A stretch of 60,000 nucleotides of DNA from Hydractinia symbiolongicarpus (taxonomy: Eukaryota > Cnidaria > Hydrozoa > Anthoathecata > Hydractiniidae). Shown here piece by piece: positions 24,759 to 34,929 of this stretch (the first letter of the stretch is position 1; every line of letters starts with the position of its first letter). The notes under the pieces are model-generated. The model did not search any database and was not told where the DNA came from. It saw only the letters and a list, made by a program, of their open reading frames with translations. Where the stretch lies: NCBI RefSeq assembly GCF_029227915.1, contig NC_079888.1, positions 12,137,001-12,197,000 on the forward strand, given 5' to 3'. Both the position numbers and the translations under genes were made by a program.

Positions 24759-26921
24759 TTAAACAATGTTTATTTCCCATGTATTTTCATTTAAAATATC
24801 GGCAAATTCTTCCCTCAATTCGCAGAAGTTATTATAAGTTGCAGGTAGTTCCAAAGTAGGACTGCATGTATGTGCAATTGGGCGTCTCCCAAAGTCAGAT
24901 GTTGGTAAATAGAAAGTCACTTTGATTTCAGTAACAGTAATCAGGTCAGAACCTGTTAAAAATTGCAACAATTTCTTTAAGATTATTACATGAAGGCTTT
25001 AAACAAACCGTTTGAAATATGCAAACGCTTCCTTTTCTGCTTCAGTGACAGGATTTGCTGAAAATAAACTAAGCACTTTTTTGGTGGTTGGTTCAATTTC
25101 TGCAAATAAATGTTCAATAGCCCTTGTATCTGGAAATTTATCTTTCAAGTCAATAAATACTTCCCTCCAGCACGAGGCCATGATATGAGGCTTTTGAATT
25201 AATTCCTGCCTGGTAATTTCACAAATCACTGCATGAACATTCTCCTTGCATACTAAAGTACGACACTTAAAAACCTCAAGAGAATCTTTAAATCTTCATT
25301 TTCCTCAAAATCTCCATTAAACTTTGGAGAATATGTTATTAATTAATTTAGCCTCATCATCAGAAACATATCTCTTGAAGGAATCAATTAGCTCATCATC
25401 ATTCACACACCCTAACATACAATAGGTTATGAAACATCGACTAAGAACTGTAGGGAAATAGCCAACATCAATATAACCCTTTGCTAGGATCATTCCAATT
25501 GCCAGCCACTCTGCAAGGTACATGTCATGCGTAACAAATGGCACGCGTTCTGCCTCACCAATAAAAAAACTGTTCGAAACTTCCTGCCAAAATGCAGTAT
25601 ATACGTCTCGCCTAATGCCGCTTTCAGCTCCAATTTCTTCCTTTCCAGGGGGATCAATAAACACATGTCAATTTCGTCTGCAATGTTTACCTACAACAAG
25701 AAATCAAGCCATATAATTTAGTTTTAAATAGAAATAATAATAGAAAATATTTTTGCTACTAGATTTAGGTTATTTCTGTATTTCTAACATTTTCTTACAA
25801 ATGTGTAACAACATGTAATTGTTTATATTATACTAGCTTAACTAGCTTTGTGTATTTTGTGTATGCAGTGTTGCCTGAGGATGACTAAAACAACGGTTAA
25901 ACATTGGGGAATATAAAATTGGATATAAGAATGTTAAATTCATATATACATTGTTCTTGATATAATGATTTAGTAAATCTGTTGAAAGTTTTGTGCGATG
26001 AATGTGAAAGGTATATTTCTTTATTTTTGGAGTAATTGGTTCAAAGTGTTCTACTCTTAGTAATCTTAGCTCCTACGAAGTTGCGGGATGTTCAAGATTA
26101 CAAGAATTTGTATTTGCCTCATTTTTTTCCGGTGTGGGTGGAGCAGCAATTTCACCATTAAAAACATCATATGTGGTCAAGTCAGTGATACTACTTGGTA
26201 TTTCTTGTTGATTTTTTCTTTGGTCTGCAGACAATGATTCGTTAAATGCAGTATTTTGTACACAAACAAGGCAGCAATCTATGTAAGTGCAACCACATAC
26301 AACACATATTTTTCTCTTTCTTGTGACAGAAAGAGCTGCATCAGATGAAACATCATTATTATTTTGTTGTGCTACATCATCACCATCATCATCACATTTT
26401 CCTGACAAATCATTACTGACAAAGTCATCATTGAAACTTGTTAATTCTGATTTTAGCACAAAGAAGATTTTACTAAGTTGAAATCCTTTTTTTCTGACAT
26501 ACTCAAAGACATTCAATTCTTCATCTAACTGTGTCAATGTTGATTGATAATGTACATTCTAACGTGTTTTCTCCAAACGAATTCTTAAAACAATTTTCAA
26601 AAATAATTCGGTCGACTTAGATTTGATGTCTTTAAATGAGCTGTTTTCGTCGATTTCTAGAGATCTACAGGCACCACCTTGATTTACTCTTATCAGCTGG
26701 TAAGAGCTCAAAAATTCATTACGTCTGTACCACTTTATTTGCACTCTGCACATTAAGTTCTGTTTTGTTGACACAGAGTTTGATTTACCCCTAATTTTGC
26801 TTAGTAGTCCACTAAGTCTTGTTTCATGAGAATTTCGTTTATTTTTGTCTTTTGCTTTCTGTTCCTTGTCCTCCATTCTTGTCATGTACTCTTCTACTGC
26901 ACGCTTTACAACGTCCTCCAT
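24759..26921 (-). pseudogene. HECT-like protein carried by the IS3EU-like element, broken
   Basis: The N-terminal part (26921-26080) has a basic start, a Val-Gln-Ile-Lys-Trp segment with a Gly-Gly-Ala-Cys-Arg motif, and a Cys cluster (Cys-Val-Val-Cys-Gly-Cys and Cys-Cys-Leu-Val-Cys). A GT-AG intron is likely between about 26079 and 25693. The second part resembles a HECT ubiquitin-ligase domain: Gly-Ile-Arg-Arg-Asp-Val-Tyr, then a Met-Ile-Leu-Ala-Lys-Gly-Tyr-Ile-Asp segment. At the end come Phe-Leu-Thr-Gly-Ser-Asp and His-Thr-Cys with Leu-Glu-Leu-Pro-Ala-Thr-Tyr, where the Cys is the expected thioester residue. Stops at 26559, 25317 and 24999 and a frameshift near 25280 disable it. It shares the element and therefore probably its mobility. 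Confidence 0.7.
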
Positions 26922-27033
26922 CTTGTTTACAGATTGATAGCCTGGATAATCCGGAAAGGTACAAAACGGTATCCAGAATACGGAAACACGGAAAAAATAA
27001 AAATTGGCAGAGATAAAAAAAAGTCAAAGAAGT

Positions 27034-27150
27034 TGAAAGATTTCCGGAAAAGTTGAAAATATATCGGAAAAGTTGAAAAAAATATCGGAAAAGTTGAAAA
27101 AGATATCGGAAAAGTTGAAAAAATATCGGAAAAGTTGAAAAAAATCTTGG
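27034..27150. repeat. right subterminal repeats of the IS3EU-like element
   Basis: About five tandem copies of a roughly 20-bp unit containing ATATCGGAAAAGTTGAAAAA lie just inside the right inverted repeat, complementary to the two units behind the left end. Confidence 0.85.
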
Positions 27151-27183
27151 AAATCTTGACCCTTCGGATCCATCGTAGAAAAA

Positions 27184-28400
27184 CAGCCACACCAATTACT
27201 ACTCTGTAATCAGATAAGTGAAAATATTATTGTGAGTTTTGTTATAATTGTATGATATACATGTTTCGAAACTCGGAATAAAGTAAATAGAAAATAAAAC
27301 GTTTCCGCTAAAACAAAAGCAGAATTCAAATGTCCCTATAGTGGACTGCTTTAGAACAGAAATGTGTGTGATGTTATATGGGCAGTGAATCATATAGTTA
27401 ACTGAAAGTGACCAAAAAAACACTAAAAGGTTCGGTCTGATAATAGAGGGGAATTATATATATTTTTGACAAAACTGGATATTTTATTGTCTGTTTTGAC
27501 TGGCAGTGGTAGGAAGCTAGCTAAGTAGGTAGTTATGTTGATGAAACTTCTCTTTATAACAAAAAGTTTACGCTGAATCTAAAAGTTGCTTTAAACTTGA
27601 TATTATTTTCCTTTCGCAGAAAAATGTATTTTTAACTATTGTCTGGCGTTGAAAAAAATTCACGTCCGCTACTGTGTGGAATTCTTTTTTTTATATTTTG
27701 ATTGTTCTTATCAAGGAGCAATATACCAGTCGTTAAATTTTAGAAGTAAATAAAAACTTTTCAGTTAGTCGCGTTTCCTGCAATCTGAAGGAAGTCGTTT
27801 TTTTTTACTACTACAGGTATAGCGCAGATGGTGTAGTGGTAGCGTATTTGGTTTGAAATCATATGGTTTCAGGTTAAATGTAGAATTGTCATATCATATT
27901 ATAGCCAATTTTAAAAACGCGAAAGAAACTTTTTCCCAAGCAAATTTAAGGCCCCTCCTTGGAATTCCTTATTATCAAAAAAATTAATGACATGGATCTT
28001 ATTAATGCGTGCACAATATTTTCTATTTTTTAGTCTATCAATTTATTACAATATTTTTGTCCCACATTTCTCTAATATCTTTTCTTCCTCAAGTACTTGT
28101 CACATATTTCTCCCTTTTTTTTCTATATTGCGCTAAAACAAGTGAAGTGTTGACGAATTTAATTACAAAATTAAAAAGGTTGCCAACAGCTCAGTCTTCT
28201 GCAGGCTCGATATAAAGATCCGTGACCAATTCCATATAACAGACAGTCAGCCTTGACTGTAGCATTGTTGCACGCGATGTAAGCACGATTTCGCACTAAA
28301 TTTTTAGTCCTCCTTGTACTAGGGTTAAACGACGATGAACGACGTCGTCAAAAGTTAGCATTCTAGATGGTGGTCGCAAAGAAATCGATTTTTTTATTGT
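27184..28400. other. intergenic DNA with one tRNA-like segment
   Basis: No gene is seen. The frames at 27199-27423 and 28009-28215 have no domain. A tRNA-like piece at 27822-27885 is listed separately. Confidence 0.5.
27822..27885 (+). repeat. tRNA-derived SINE or tRNA pseudogene
   Basis: A good A box (TGGTGTAGTGGTAG, 27829-27842) is followed about 30 nt later by a degenerate B box (GGTTAAATG in place of GGTTCGANN). Stems cannot be closed cleanly, so a functional tRNA is unlikely. Confidence 0.45.
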
Positions 28401-28449
28401 TTTTTTATTGTATCTATTGTAGATAAGTACAAGATACCTCCTGCATTAA

Positions 28450-28812
28450 TTTATCAATATTAATCAAACACCATTAAAATACGTCCCTGGTGAAAATAAA
28501 ACTCTTGCACCTAGAGGAGAGACGTCTGTAACCACCAAAGGAAGTGCGGATAAGCACTCAATAACAGAAATTTTTGACATTACATTACATGGTGAATTTC
28601 TGCCAATGCAATTTGTTTATGTGGGCAAAACGAGTCAAAGTTTGCCAAGATTTAAACTTCCTAGCAGTTCTTTACTCAGTACAAATCCAAAGCATTTTTT
28701 GAATACCAATAAATCCCAGAAGTTTCTAAAAGAAATAATCAAACCGTACGTAAAGAAGCAACGGGAGCTCCTTAAACGCTCTGTCGACAAAAAAGCTCTA
28801 GTTTTTTTCACC
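28450..28812 (+). pseudogene. pogo/DDE_1 transposase, 5' half, split by a LINE
   Basis: The frame is open through 28812 and reads Asn-Gln-Thr-Pro-Leu-Lys-Tyr-Val-Pro, then a Gly-Glu-Phe-Leu-Pro-Met-Gln segment and Tyr-Val-Gly-Lys-Thr-Ser. These are motifs of the DDE_1 domain of pogo/jerky-type transposases, where the first position is normally Asp-Gln-Thr; here the catalytic Asp is Asn. A basic helical segment ending Lys-Lys-Ala-Leu-Val follows, exactly where the second catalytic Asp should come next. The LINE begins there, and the remainder resumes at 32299. Confidence 0.65.
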
Positions 28813-28819
28813 ATTGGAC
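28813..28819. repeat. LINE target-site duplication, left copy
   Basis: ATTGGAC occurs here and again at 32299-32305, directly flanking the LINE. The duplication falls inside the split transposase pseudogene. Confidence 0.55.
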
Positions 28820-31800
28820 ATAATGGCGGCAAGGCGTGCGGACGTGTTTTGCTTGCTCCTGTTGTTCATTTTTATTTATACATGTTTTTGCATCAGAAAA
28901 AGTTGCTTTTGTCAACCAGATGGGATCAGTATCACTATTACTGGTTTGTGTAAAGAACAAGAAGAAACATTCGTTTATTCGTCACTGTTTGCAGTTAGAT
29001 CGAAGTCCATAGCTCGATACAGAAAAAGAAGTTTGATTTGTTTGTTATTACTGGCTTGCGGAGATGTCGAAAGTTGTCCAGGACCGCAATATGAACAGAT
29101 GAAATCGTTTACAAACATGAAAGGTATAAAGTTCTTACACCAAAATATCAGAGGAATTTTTCATAACATGGCAAATCTTACTGCATTATTATCTTATGAA
29201 AATCGTATAGACATTTTGACATTATCTGAAACTCACATCGAAGCACAGAGTGGGTTTGATAACAACGATTTATACACAATACCGGGGTACAACTTCATTT
29301 CACGTTGTAGAGAAATTGGGAAAGGTGGAGGTGTGGCCACTTATATATCGGAACAATTGACATGGAAAAGGAGGGAAGATCTAGAGGTGAATGACATTGA
29401 ATGTATCTGGCTTGAAATTTTTCCGAAAAACGCAAAAAATTTTCTTATATGCTGTATGTATAGACCCCCTGACTCATCTCTATATCTGAATTCTCGTTTT
29501 AACGAAATTTTAAGAGAAATGTTAATAGCTGTTAATAAATTAACACTAGAAACAATCATTATGGGCGATGTTAATGTGAATTATTTGAAACAAGGTGATC
29601 ATCGTGAAATCAAAGATATATTCAAATTGCAATCATTTGTACAGCTCGTAAAAAAGCCCACGAGAATAACGCAAGACACTGAAACATTAATTGATGTGAT
29701 ATTTACTAACAAAAGTTCGACGATCTCCCACACGGACGTTCTACCTCTGAGTCTGAGTGATCACGATTGTATTGGTTGCGTAAGAAAAGTTAACCATCAA
29801 AAGTTTAAATCGCGCACCACACGATGTCGAAATTACAACAAATATGACCCTGAAAAATTGAACACAGACATAAATAATCATGATTGGCAACCTATGTATG
29901 AAATGAGTTCCGTGGAAAGTTCCTGGGAATATTTTAAAACAACAGTACATGCTATAATCGACAAGCACGCTCCCGTTATAACCAAAATGGTAAAAGGACG
30001 TTCCTGTCCGTGGTTGAGTGCTGAAATTAAGAAACATATGAACAATCGAGATAAACTCTTGAGAAAGGCACGAAAAACGAAGAAAGCGTCAGATTGGTGT
30101 TTGTACAGACAATTAAAAAATCTTTGTAACAACAAAATTCGAGTTGCAAGAAATGGTTATCAGAAAAACTTGTTAGTGGAAAACCGGCATAATCCTCGTA
30201 AGTTTTGGAAAACAATCAAAAGCATATTTCCTGCAGAAAAGTCATCATCTCCAACAAATAGTGATCAGCCGGATGCAGCTGAGAAACTTCTTTACGCTAA
30301 CAAATTTTGTCGATACTTTTCAGATTGCGCTAAAAAATTGAAGGACGTCGCTTTTCCATTACGAAACCTTATATGGAGATATACTCCAATAATTTCGACC
30401 AGGACTGATAAACTCTTTCATTTTCATTACGTTACGAAAGTGTTTGTCGAAAAAGAATTAAAATCTTTGAAGAGAAAGAAAGCCACCGGTGCAGATGACA
30501 TACCACCGGGTGTTTTGAAAGATGCTGCTACACTCCTTTCTCAACCATTAGCATTCATTATAAACCTGTCGCTGCGTACCAGTACAATACCGTCGGACTG
30601 GAAAATCGCAAAAGTTACGCCACTTTTTAAGGGAGGAAATTCATCTGAAGAAACAAACTATCGACCTATCTCAGTTCTTCCTATAGTTTCCAAGATTCTA
30701 GAACGTGCTGTTAATCACCAATTAATTGATTATCTAGAATCAAATAACTTACTTTCTCGAAATCAATTTGGGTACCGTCGAAAACGATCAACGGAGATGG
30801 CGACTACGTTATTAACGGACAACATCAGGAAAGAAGTAGACAGTGGCAATCTAGTTGGTGCAATTTTTGTTGACTTGTCAAAAGCATTTGACACTCTTAG
30901 TCATGGATTATTACTGTCAAAATTATGTTCTTATGGTATTAAAGGAATTGCTTTAAATTGGTTCTCAGACTACCTCTTCAATAGAAAGCAGTATTGCGTA
31001 GTAAACAACGTAGCATCCGAAGAGAAAAGTATTGTCTGTGGTGTACCACAAGGATCCATCTTAGGACCTATCTTGTTTTTACTTTATTTCAATGACTTTG
31101 AAGAGTGCGTTAAATATTCTGAAGTCATAGAGTTTGCAGATGACACGGTGTTATATTTTGCGAGCAAATGGTTACAAGACATCGAAGACAAGTTCAATTA
31201 CGATCTCGAGAAGATAGCCGAATATCTCAAAGATAACGAATTAGTAATAAATCTCAGAAAAGGAAAGACCGAGTCAATGGTATTTGGAACTCAAAAACGA
31301 CTCTCGATGTATTCACGACAAATGAATTTATATTACAATGACGTTCCAATCTCTTCAACTACACATTATAAGTATCTTGGTACTGTTTTGGATCCATCTT
31401 TGAACATGAACGAAAACTTCAACACGATTTATAAAAGAGCTTCGAACAAGCTACGTTTGTTAAGTTCACTCAAAATGGGTCTTACTGCGGATGCTGTTAG
31501 AAAGATCTACACAGCTATTATTTTACCAGGATTATCCTATTGCAGTAACGTTCAGCTCAAATTCAGTGATACTCAAATAAAGAGACTCGAATCCATTGAC
31601 AATCGTGCTAGAATTCTGACTCAACAAAATGTTCCTGAGATCAGAAAAGAAATTGAAAAACGAGCTGTGCTGTTTGTTAAAAAATGTTTGGATGGTAATG
31701 TCTGTGATAACTTTCAAGACTACTTCACTGTGAAGCGTCATCAAAGAACAACAAGAAACAACGGTTTTCTTTTATTTATACCTAAAGTGAAATTAGAATT

Positions 31801-32298
31801 TGCAAAGGGAAGCTTCTTTTCAATGGGTGTGAGTTTATTCAACTCTTTACCCATTGGAATTAGGCAATGTGAAATTTTTGAGGAATTTAAAGCTTTGTGT
31901 CAAGCACATTTTGTTTGATAAGTGTATTTGTGAGTGTGTTTTCCATACAGCCTGGTTTAGCTTTTGACACAATCTTTTTGAGTTTTGTGTTAACATTTTT
32001 TTTCAACTGAGGACTCTATATAGTGCACCGTTTTGTGACAGTTTCTTAGTTTGTTTCCCTGTTTTTCTCGATATAGTCTTTCTCTCTTTTTGTCTCTCAT
32101 TTTATCCCGTACAAATATACATAATCTTCACATTACATATTTACTTTTTATCTATTGTATATAACCATTTTAAATGAATATTAATATTTTTAACATTTTA
32201 TTTTCAGGACGCATATTTATAACAGTGTTTTATATACTGACATGCAAATCCTGTATAAACATTCGCTAAATAAATAAATAAATAAATAAATAAATTAT
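28820..32298 (+). mobile_element. L2/CR1-like non-LTR retrotransposon (LINE)
   Basis: About 3.48 kb with one intact ORF, a 380-bp 3' untranslated region and a tail of AAAT repeats (about 32268-32295). The duplicated ATTGGAC on both sides marks the insertion. The body starts only 3 nt before the ORF's ATG, so either the 5' untranslated region and any ORF1 were lost on insertion (typical 5' truncation) or the real start codon lay upstream. It interrupts an already decayed pogo-type transposase, so the LINE is the younger of the two. Confidence 0.8.
28823..31918 (+). CDS. LINE ORF2: endonuclease-reverse transcriptase, intact
   Basis: A 1,031-aa uninterrupted frame. Residues 1-80 contain two hydrophobic stretches and end in a 2A-like motif Gly-Asp-Val-Glu-Ser-Cys-Pro-Gly-Pro (80-88), in which Cys replaces the usual Asn. 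An APE-type endonuclease follows (about 100-330): Asn-Ile-Arg near 108, Ser-Glu-Thr-His with the catalytic Glu, Gly-Asp-Val-Asn-Val-Asn and Ser-Asp-His-Asp. The reverse transcriptase (about 555-830) shows Lys-Ala-Thr-Gly-Ala-Asp, Tyr-Arg-Pro-Ile-Ser, Val-Asp-Leu-Ser-Lys-Ala-Phe-Asp, Gly-Val-Pro-Gln-Gly-Ser and Phe-Ala-Asp-Asp near 770. All expected catalytic residues are present. The first in-frame ATG is at 28823. Domain order fits the L2/CR1 group. Confidence 0.88.
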   Translation: MAARRADVFCLLLLFIFIYTCFCIRKSCFCQPDGISITITGLCKEQEETFVYSSLFAVRSKSIARYRKRSLICLLLLACGDVESCPGPQYEQMKSFTNMKGIKFLHQNIRGIFHNMANLTALLSYENRIDILTLSETHIEAQSGFDNNDLYTIPGYNFISRCREIGKGGGVATYISEQLTWKRREDLEVNDIECIWLEIFPKNAKNFLICCMYRPPDSSLYLNSRFNEILREMLIAVNKLTLETIIMGDVNVNYLKQGDHREIKDIFKLQSFVQLVKKPTRITQDTETLIDVIFTNKSSTISHTDVLPLSLSDHDCIGCVRKVNHQKFKSRTTRCRNYNKYDPEKLNTDINNHDWQPMYEMSSVESSWEYFKTTVHAIIDKHAPVITKMVKGRSCPWLSAEIKKHMNNRDKLLRKARKTKKASDWCLYRQLKNLCNNKIRVARNGYQKNLLVENRHNPRKFWKTIKSIFPAEKSSSPTNSDQPDAAEKLLYANKFCRYFSDCAKKLKDVAFPLRNLIWRYTPIISTRTDKLFHFHYVTKVFVEKELKSLKRKKATGADDIPPGVLKDAATLLSQPLAFIINLSLRTSTIPSDWKIAKVTPLFKGGNSSEETNYRPISVLPIVSKILERAVNHQLIDYLESNNLLSRNQFGYRRKRSTEMATTLLTDNIRKEVDSGNLVGAIFVDLSKAFDTLSHGLLLSKLCSYGIKGIALNWFSDYLFNRKQYCVVNNVASEEKSIVCGVPQGSILGPILFLLYFNDFEECVKYSEVIEFADDTVLYFASKWLQDIEDKFNYDLEKIAEYLKDNELVINLRKGKTESMVFGTQKRLSMYSRQMNLYYNDVPISSTTHYKYLGTVLDPSLNMNENFNTIYKRASNKLRLLSSLKMGLTADAVRKIYTAIILPGLSYCSNVQLKFSDTQIKRLESIDNRARILTQQNVPEIRKEIEKRAVLFVKKCLDGNVCDNFQDYFTVKRHQRTTRNNGFLLFIPKVKLEFAKGSFFSMGVSLFNSLPIGIRQCEIFEEFKALCQAHFV

Positions 32299-32500
32299 AT
32301 TGGACGTATTTACTGGTCATATGACTACAGCTGTGCTTGATTCATTCAAAGAATTAAATATATCCATAGCCAATGTCCCTCCCAACATGACGAAGTATTA
32401 CAGTCTCTTGAACAGACAGTCTATGGTTACGCTAAACGTTTTCTTAAACGCAAATTTATCGAGTGGCAAGTTCTGTACAAGTTAATGTTAAAAAGTAGGA
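32299..32500 (+). pseudogene. pogo/DDE_1 transposase, 3' part after the LINE
   Basis: The sequence resumes with Leu-Asp-Val-Phe-Thr-Gly-His (second catalytic Asp of the DDE_1 fold), then Val-Pro-Pro-Asn-Met-Thr-Lys. A frameshift near 32400 moves the rest into another frame, with a Val-Tyr-Gly-Tyr-Ala-Lys-Arg-Phe-Leu segment and a Phe-Ile-Glu-Trp-Gln motif. It matches the missing half of the fragment ending at 28812. Confidence 0.6.
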
Positions 32501-34890
32501 TATTATCACAAACCAGTTTGTTGTTTTAGCGCCAGAATTTTAAGGCATAACAACTCGGTGTGAGTGCAACAGAAGAAGGTGCTTTTTTAACAGTTTTGGC
32601 AAATTGTGCAAATGGACATGAAACGTGTTAAGTAAACAAATGATAATATTATAAACATTTCCGTGCCCACACATGTATTAGAGCGCATTATTTGTTTAAC
32701 TATAAACTGCATTATATAAAAATGTATATATAAGTTCACCACATACCTTTCTTTCAAATATACAATGTCAGCAAATCCTAAACACGCCTACTTTGATCCT
32801 CTCATTCATGTCATCCAACCACCATTTTGTTAACGAGTCATGAGTTAATTAAAACCTTGTTTACTTCGCCGAAGCAATGGCACTTAAGATCTATTTATCT
32901 GCAGGGAACCATTGTAGCTTTATTGAAAAAACTTCTTAATGAGAACGGTTACTAAGATTGGTTCTTCTCATATCTTCTTACAATGATAGATAACAACATA
33001 TTATGTAATGTTGTCGTTCTTTAAATGCTTTATAGTGGAATAGGTTATTAAAGTGAATTTAGACGAATACATTCATCCTTCAACAAAACTGTTTACTTCC
33101 TGCGATCACTGAATTTTGTATTGTATAACTCTCAGAAGAGTTTTTTGAACATAATATGTATACTAGCCGATAAGCCAATGTACCAAAAAAATATTTTTTT
33201 TTAATTTATTGACGCTATAGAGCTTAAAACGCTGATCAATAAGGTTTCCAGTTATTTACTCTCAAGCCAAAAAGTGCAATGCAATGGCTTCACTAATCTT
33301 AATAATACGTCCCTTTGACGTCAATAGTGTTCTAAAGTCAAAGTTTGATAAATTACAGAACAATTTTATAGGTGATGTTTTATAGACTTTGTTAAAGAAA
33401 ATTATGAAAAGTATAATCCACTTTGCAAAAGTCACAGACAGACAGACGCATCGTATTACTATAATAGATTGTTTATTACACATATATTAGTTAATTACTT
33501 CTAAAATTTTATTTTCTACTTGCTTTGCCATTACATTATGGTTTGGAGTTGCAACCATCATTATTTAACACACGCCCACACATGGACATATAAATTATAT
33601 ATATTGGACACACATGGACATATAAATTATAATTATTGAATTAATTTAATACATTATAAATGCATTATTTGTTCATTTGTTTCTGCTCTGCATATGGGAA
33701 CGTGAAAGAAGTTTCAATATTTCTATTTCCTTAACTGTTCCCTGTCTAATCTGATGCATTGAAAATCTTGTAACTCATGGAGAGAAAACATCCCTTTTAA
33801 TTAAGCACGCTCCCTTGCTACCATTGTACCTGTGTTAATATTTTGACTTCCTAATTATTATTTTTATGTCATGTCTATCAATCAGAACAATATATAGAAA
33901 AACCTTTTAAATTCGAATCCCTCTGTATTACAAAGATTTTGTTCTGCTTACAAGTTTTACTGTGTACCATAATTCCTGTTTTCAGATTTTTGTAAGAATT
34001 TAACGAAGTAATAATATGTTTGTGCTATTTTTTTAATTTTAACGAAAATCCTTTCCTCTCTATAATGACTTTTTAATTGGGATCACAAAGAAACCTATAC
34101 ATTTCAACAAACTTCATGCTGTCCAAAAACAATTGCTTTTTCGTGATTGCTGAACGAAAGGTTAATAAAGACCTATTAAAAATTTATAGTGCTCGTGCTG
34201 TTCTGTAACTAAACAATAGTTGGTACCATGGTAACATCTCATCAGTACAAAAAACAAACTATTCACTAAATTGTTATACTTTCCAAGATTTCATCAAAGA
34301 AACACCATCTACTCCAACAAAGGTATGGGTTTCTAGAAGTAAGTATTGCTAACTAATTTGGCATCTTTTTGAATTTTTTGTGCTATGATTATGATTGTAC
34401 AAGCAACTTTATGTAAAAATACTTTTCAAACCATCGCTAACATGAACAAGCGCCTACCGTAGAATTATGATGAAGATTTTCAGAAATGAACGAAGTAACA
34501 GATTAATAGAGAAGTCTCAACAGGACATATAGAAGAATTTTGGCTAATAGCACGTACATTCAGTATGTGTTTTAATATGAATCCCTGAACTCATTCATAA
34601 TTTATTAATTTGGTGGACATAATTTACTGTCTGTTGCTGTGTAAAAGGGATACGCGGCGGACGACACACAACAAGGCACATCTGTTCAAAAAATGAAGCA
34701 CCAATTGTTATTGCAGTTAAATGTTTTTGATCAACTTGTTGTTAACTTGTCATCAACTTGTCATTAACTTCTTCCTGTATACACAGTATCGCATTAAAAT
34801 AATTTATTGTTCATACTTTTACATAATCTCGGTTTATTTATGCGTAAAAATTAAGATTTGTTTTTTAAATACAATATTTTGATTTTCTAG
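32501..34890. other. intergenic DNA, nothing recognised
   Basis: AT-rich DNA without supported exons. Two nearly identical short segments (GACACATGGACATATAAATTATA types) occur near 33580-33630. The minus-strand frame 33262-33483 lies over a CAGACAGACAG microsatellite-like stretch and is not coding in appearance. Confidence 0.5.
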
Positions 34891-34929
34891 GATTCATACG
34901 AAACGAGATCTCGTTCTTTTTTTACTAAA

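Larger units (their letters stand above)
23090..27177. mobile_element. IS3EU-like DNA transposon, complete ends, 6-bp target duplication
   Basis: The left end TACGATGGACCCGAAGGGTC and the inverted right end TACGATGGATCCGAAGGGTC differ at one of 20 positions, and similarity continues beyond. The hexamer GAAAAA flanks both ends (23084-23089 and 27178-27183). Behind each inverted repeat lies a tandem array of a roughly 20-bp unit containing CAACTTTTCCGATAT, about two copies on the left and five on the right. Inside are an integrase gene on the plus strand and a divergent HECT-like gene on the minus strand, meeting tail to tail near 24.4-24.7 kb. TAY...RTA ends, a 6-bp duplication and an integrase-type DDE enzyme agree with what I recall of the IS3EU superfamily. 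The coding parts are decayed. Confidence 0.8.

Noticed and set aside
26819-27056. Plus-strand frames of 65 and 76 codons
   Set aside because: They are antisense to the start of the HECT-like gene and the right subterminal repeats of the IS3EU-like element.
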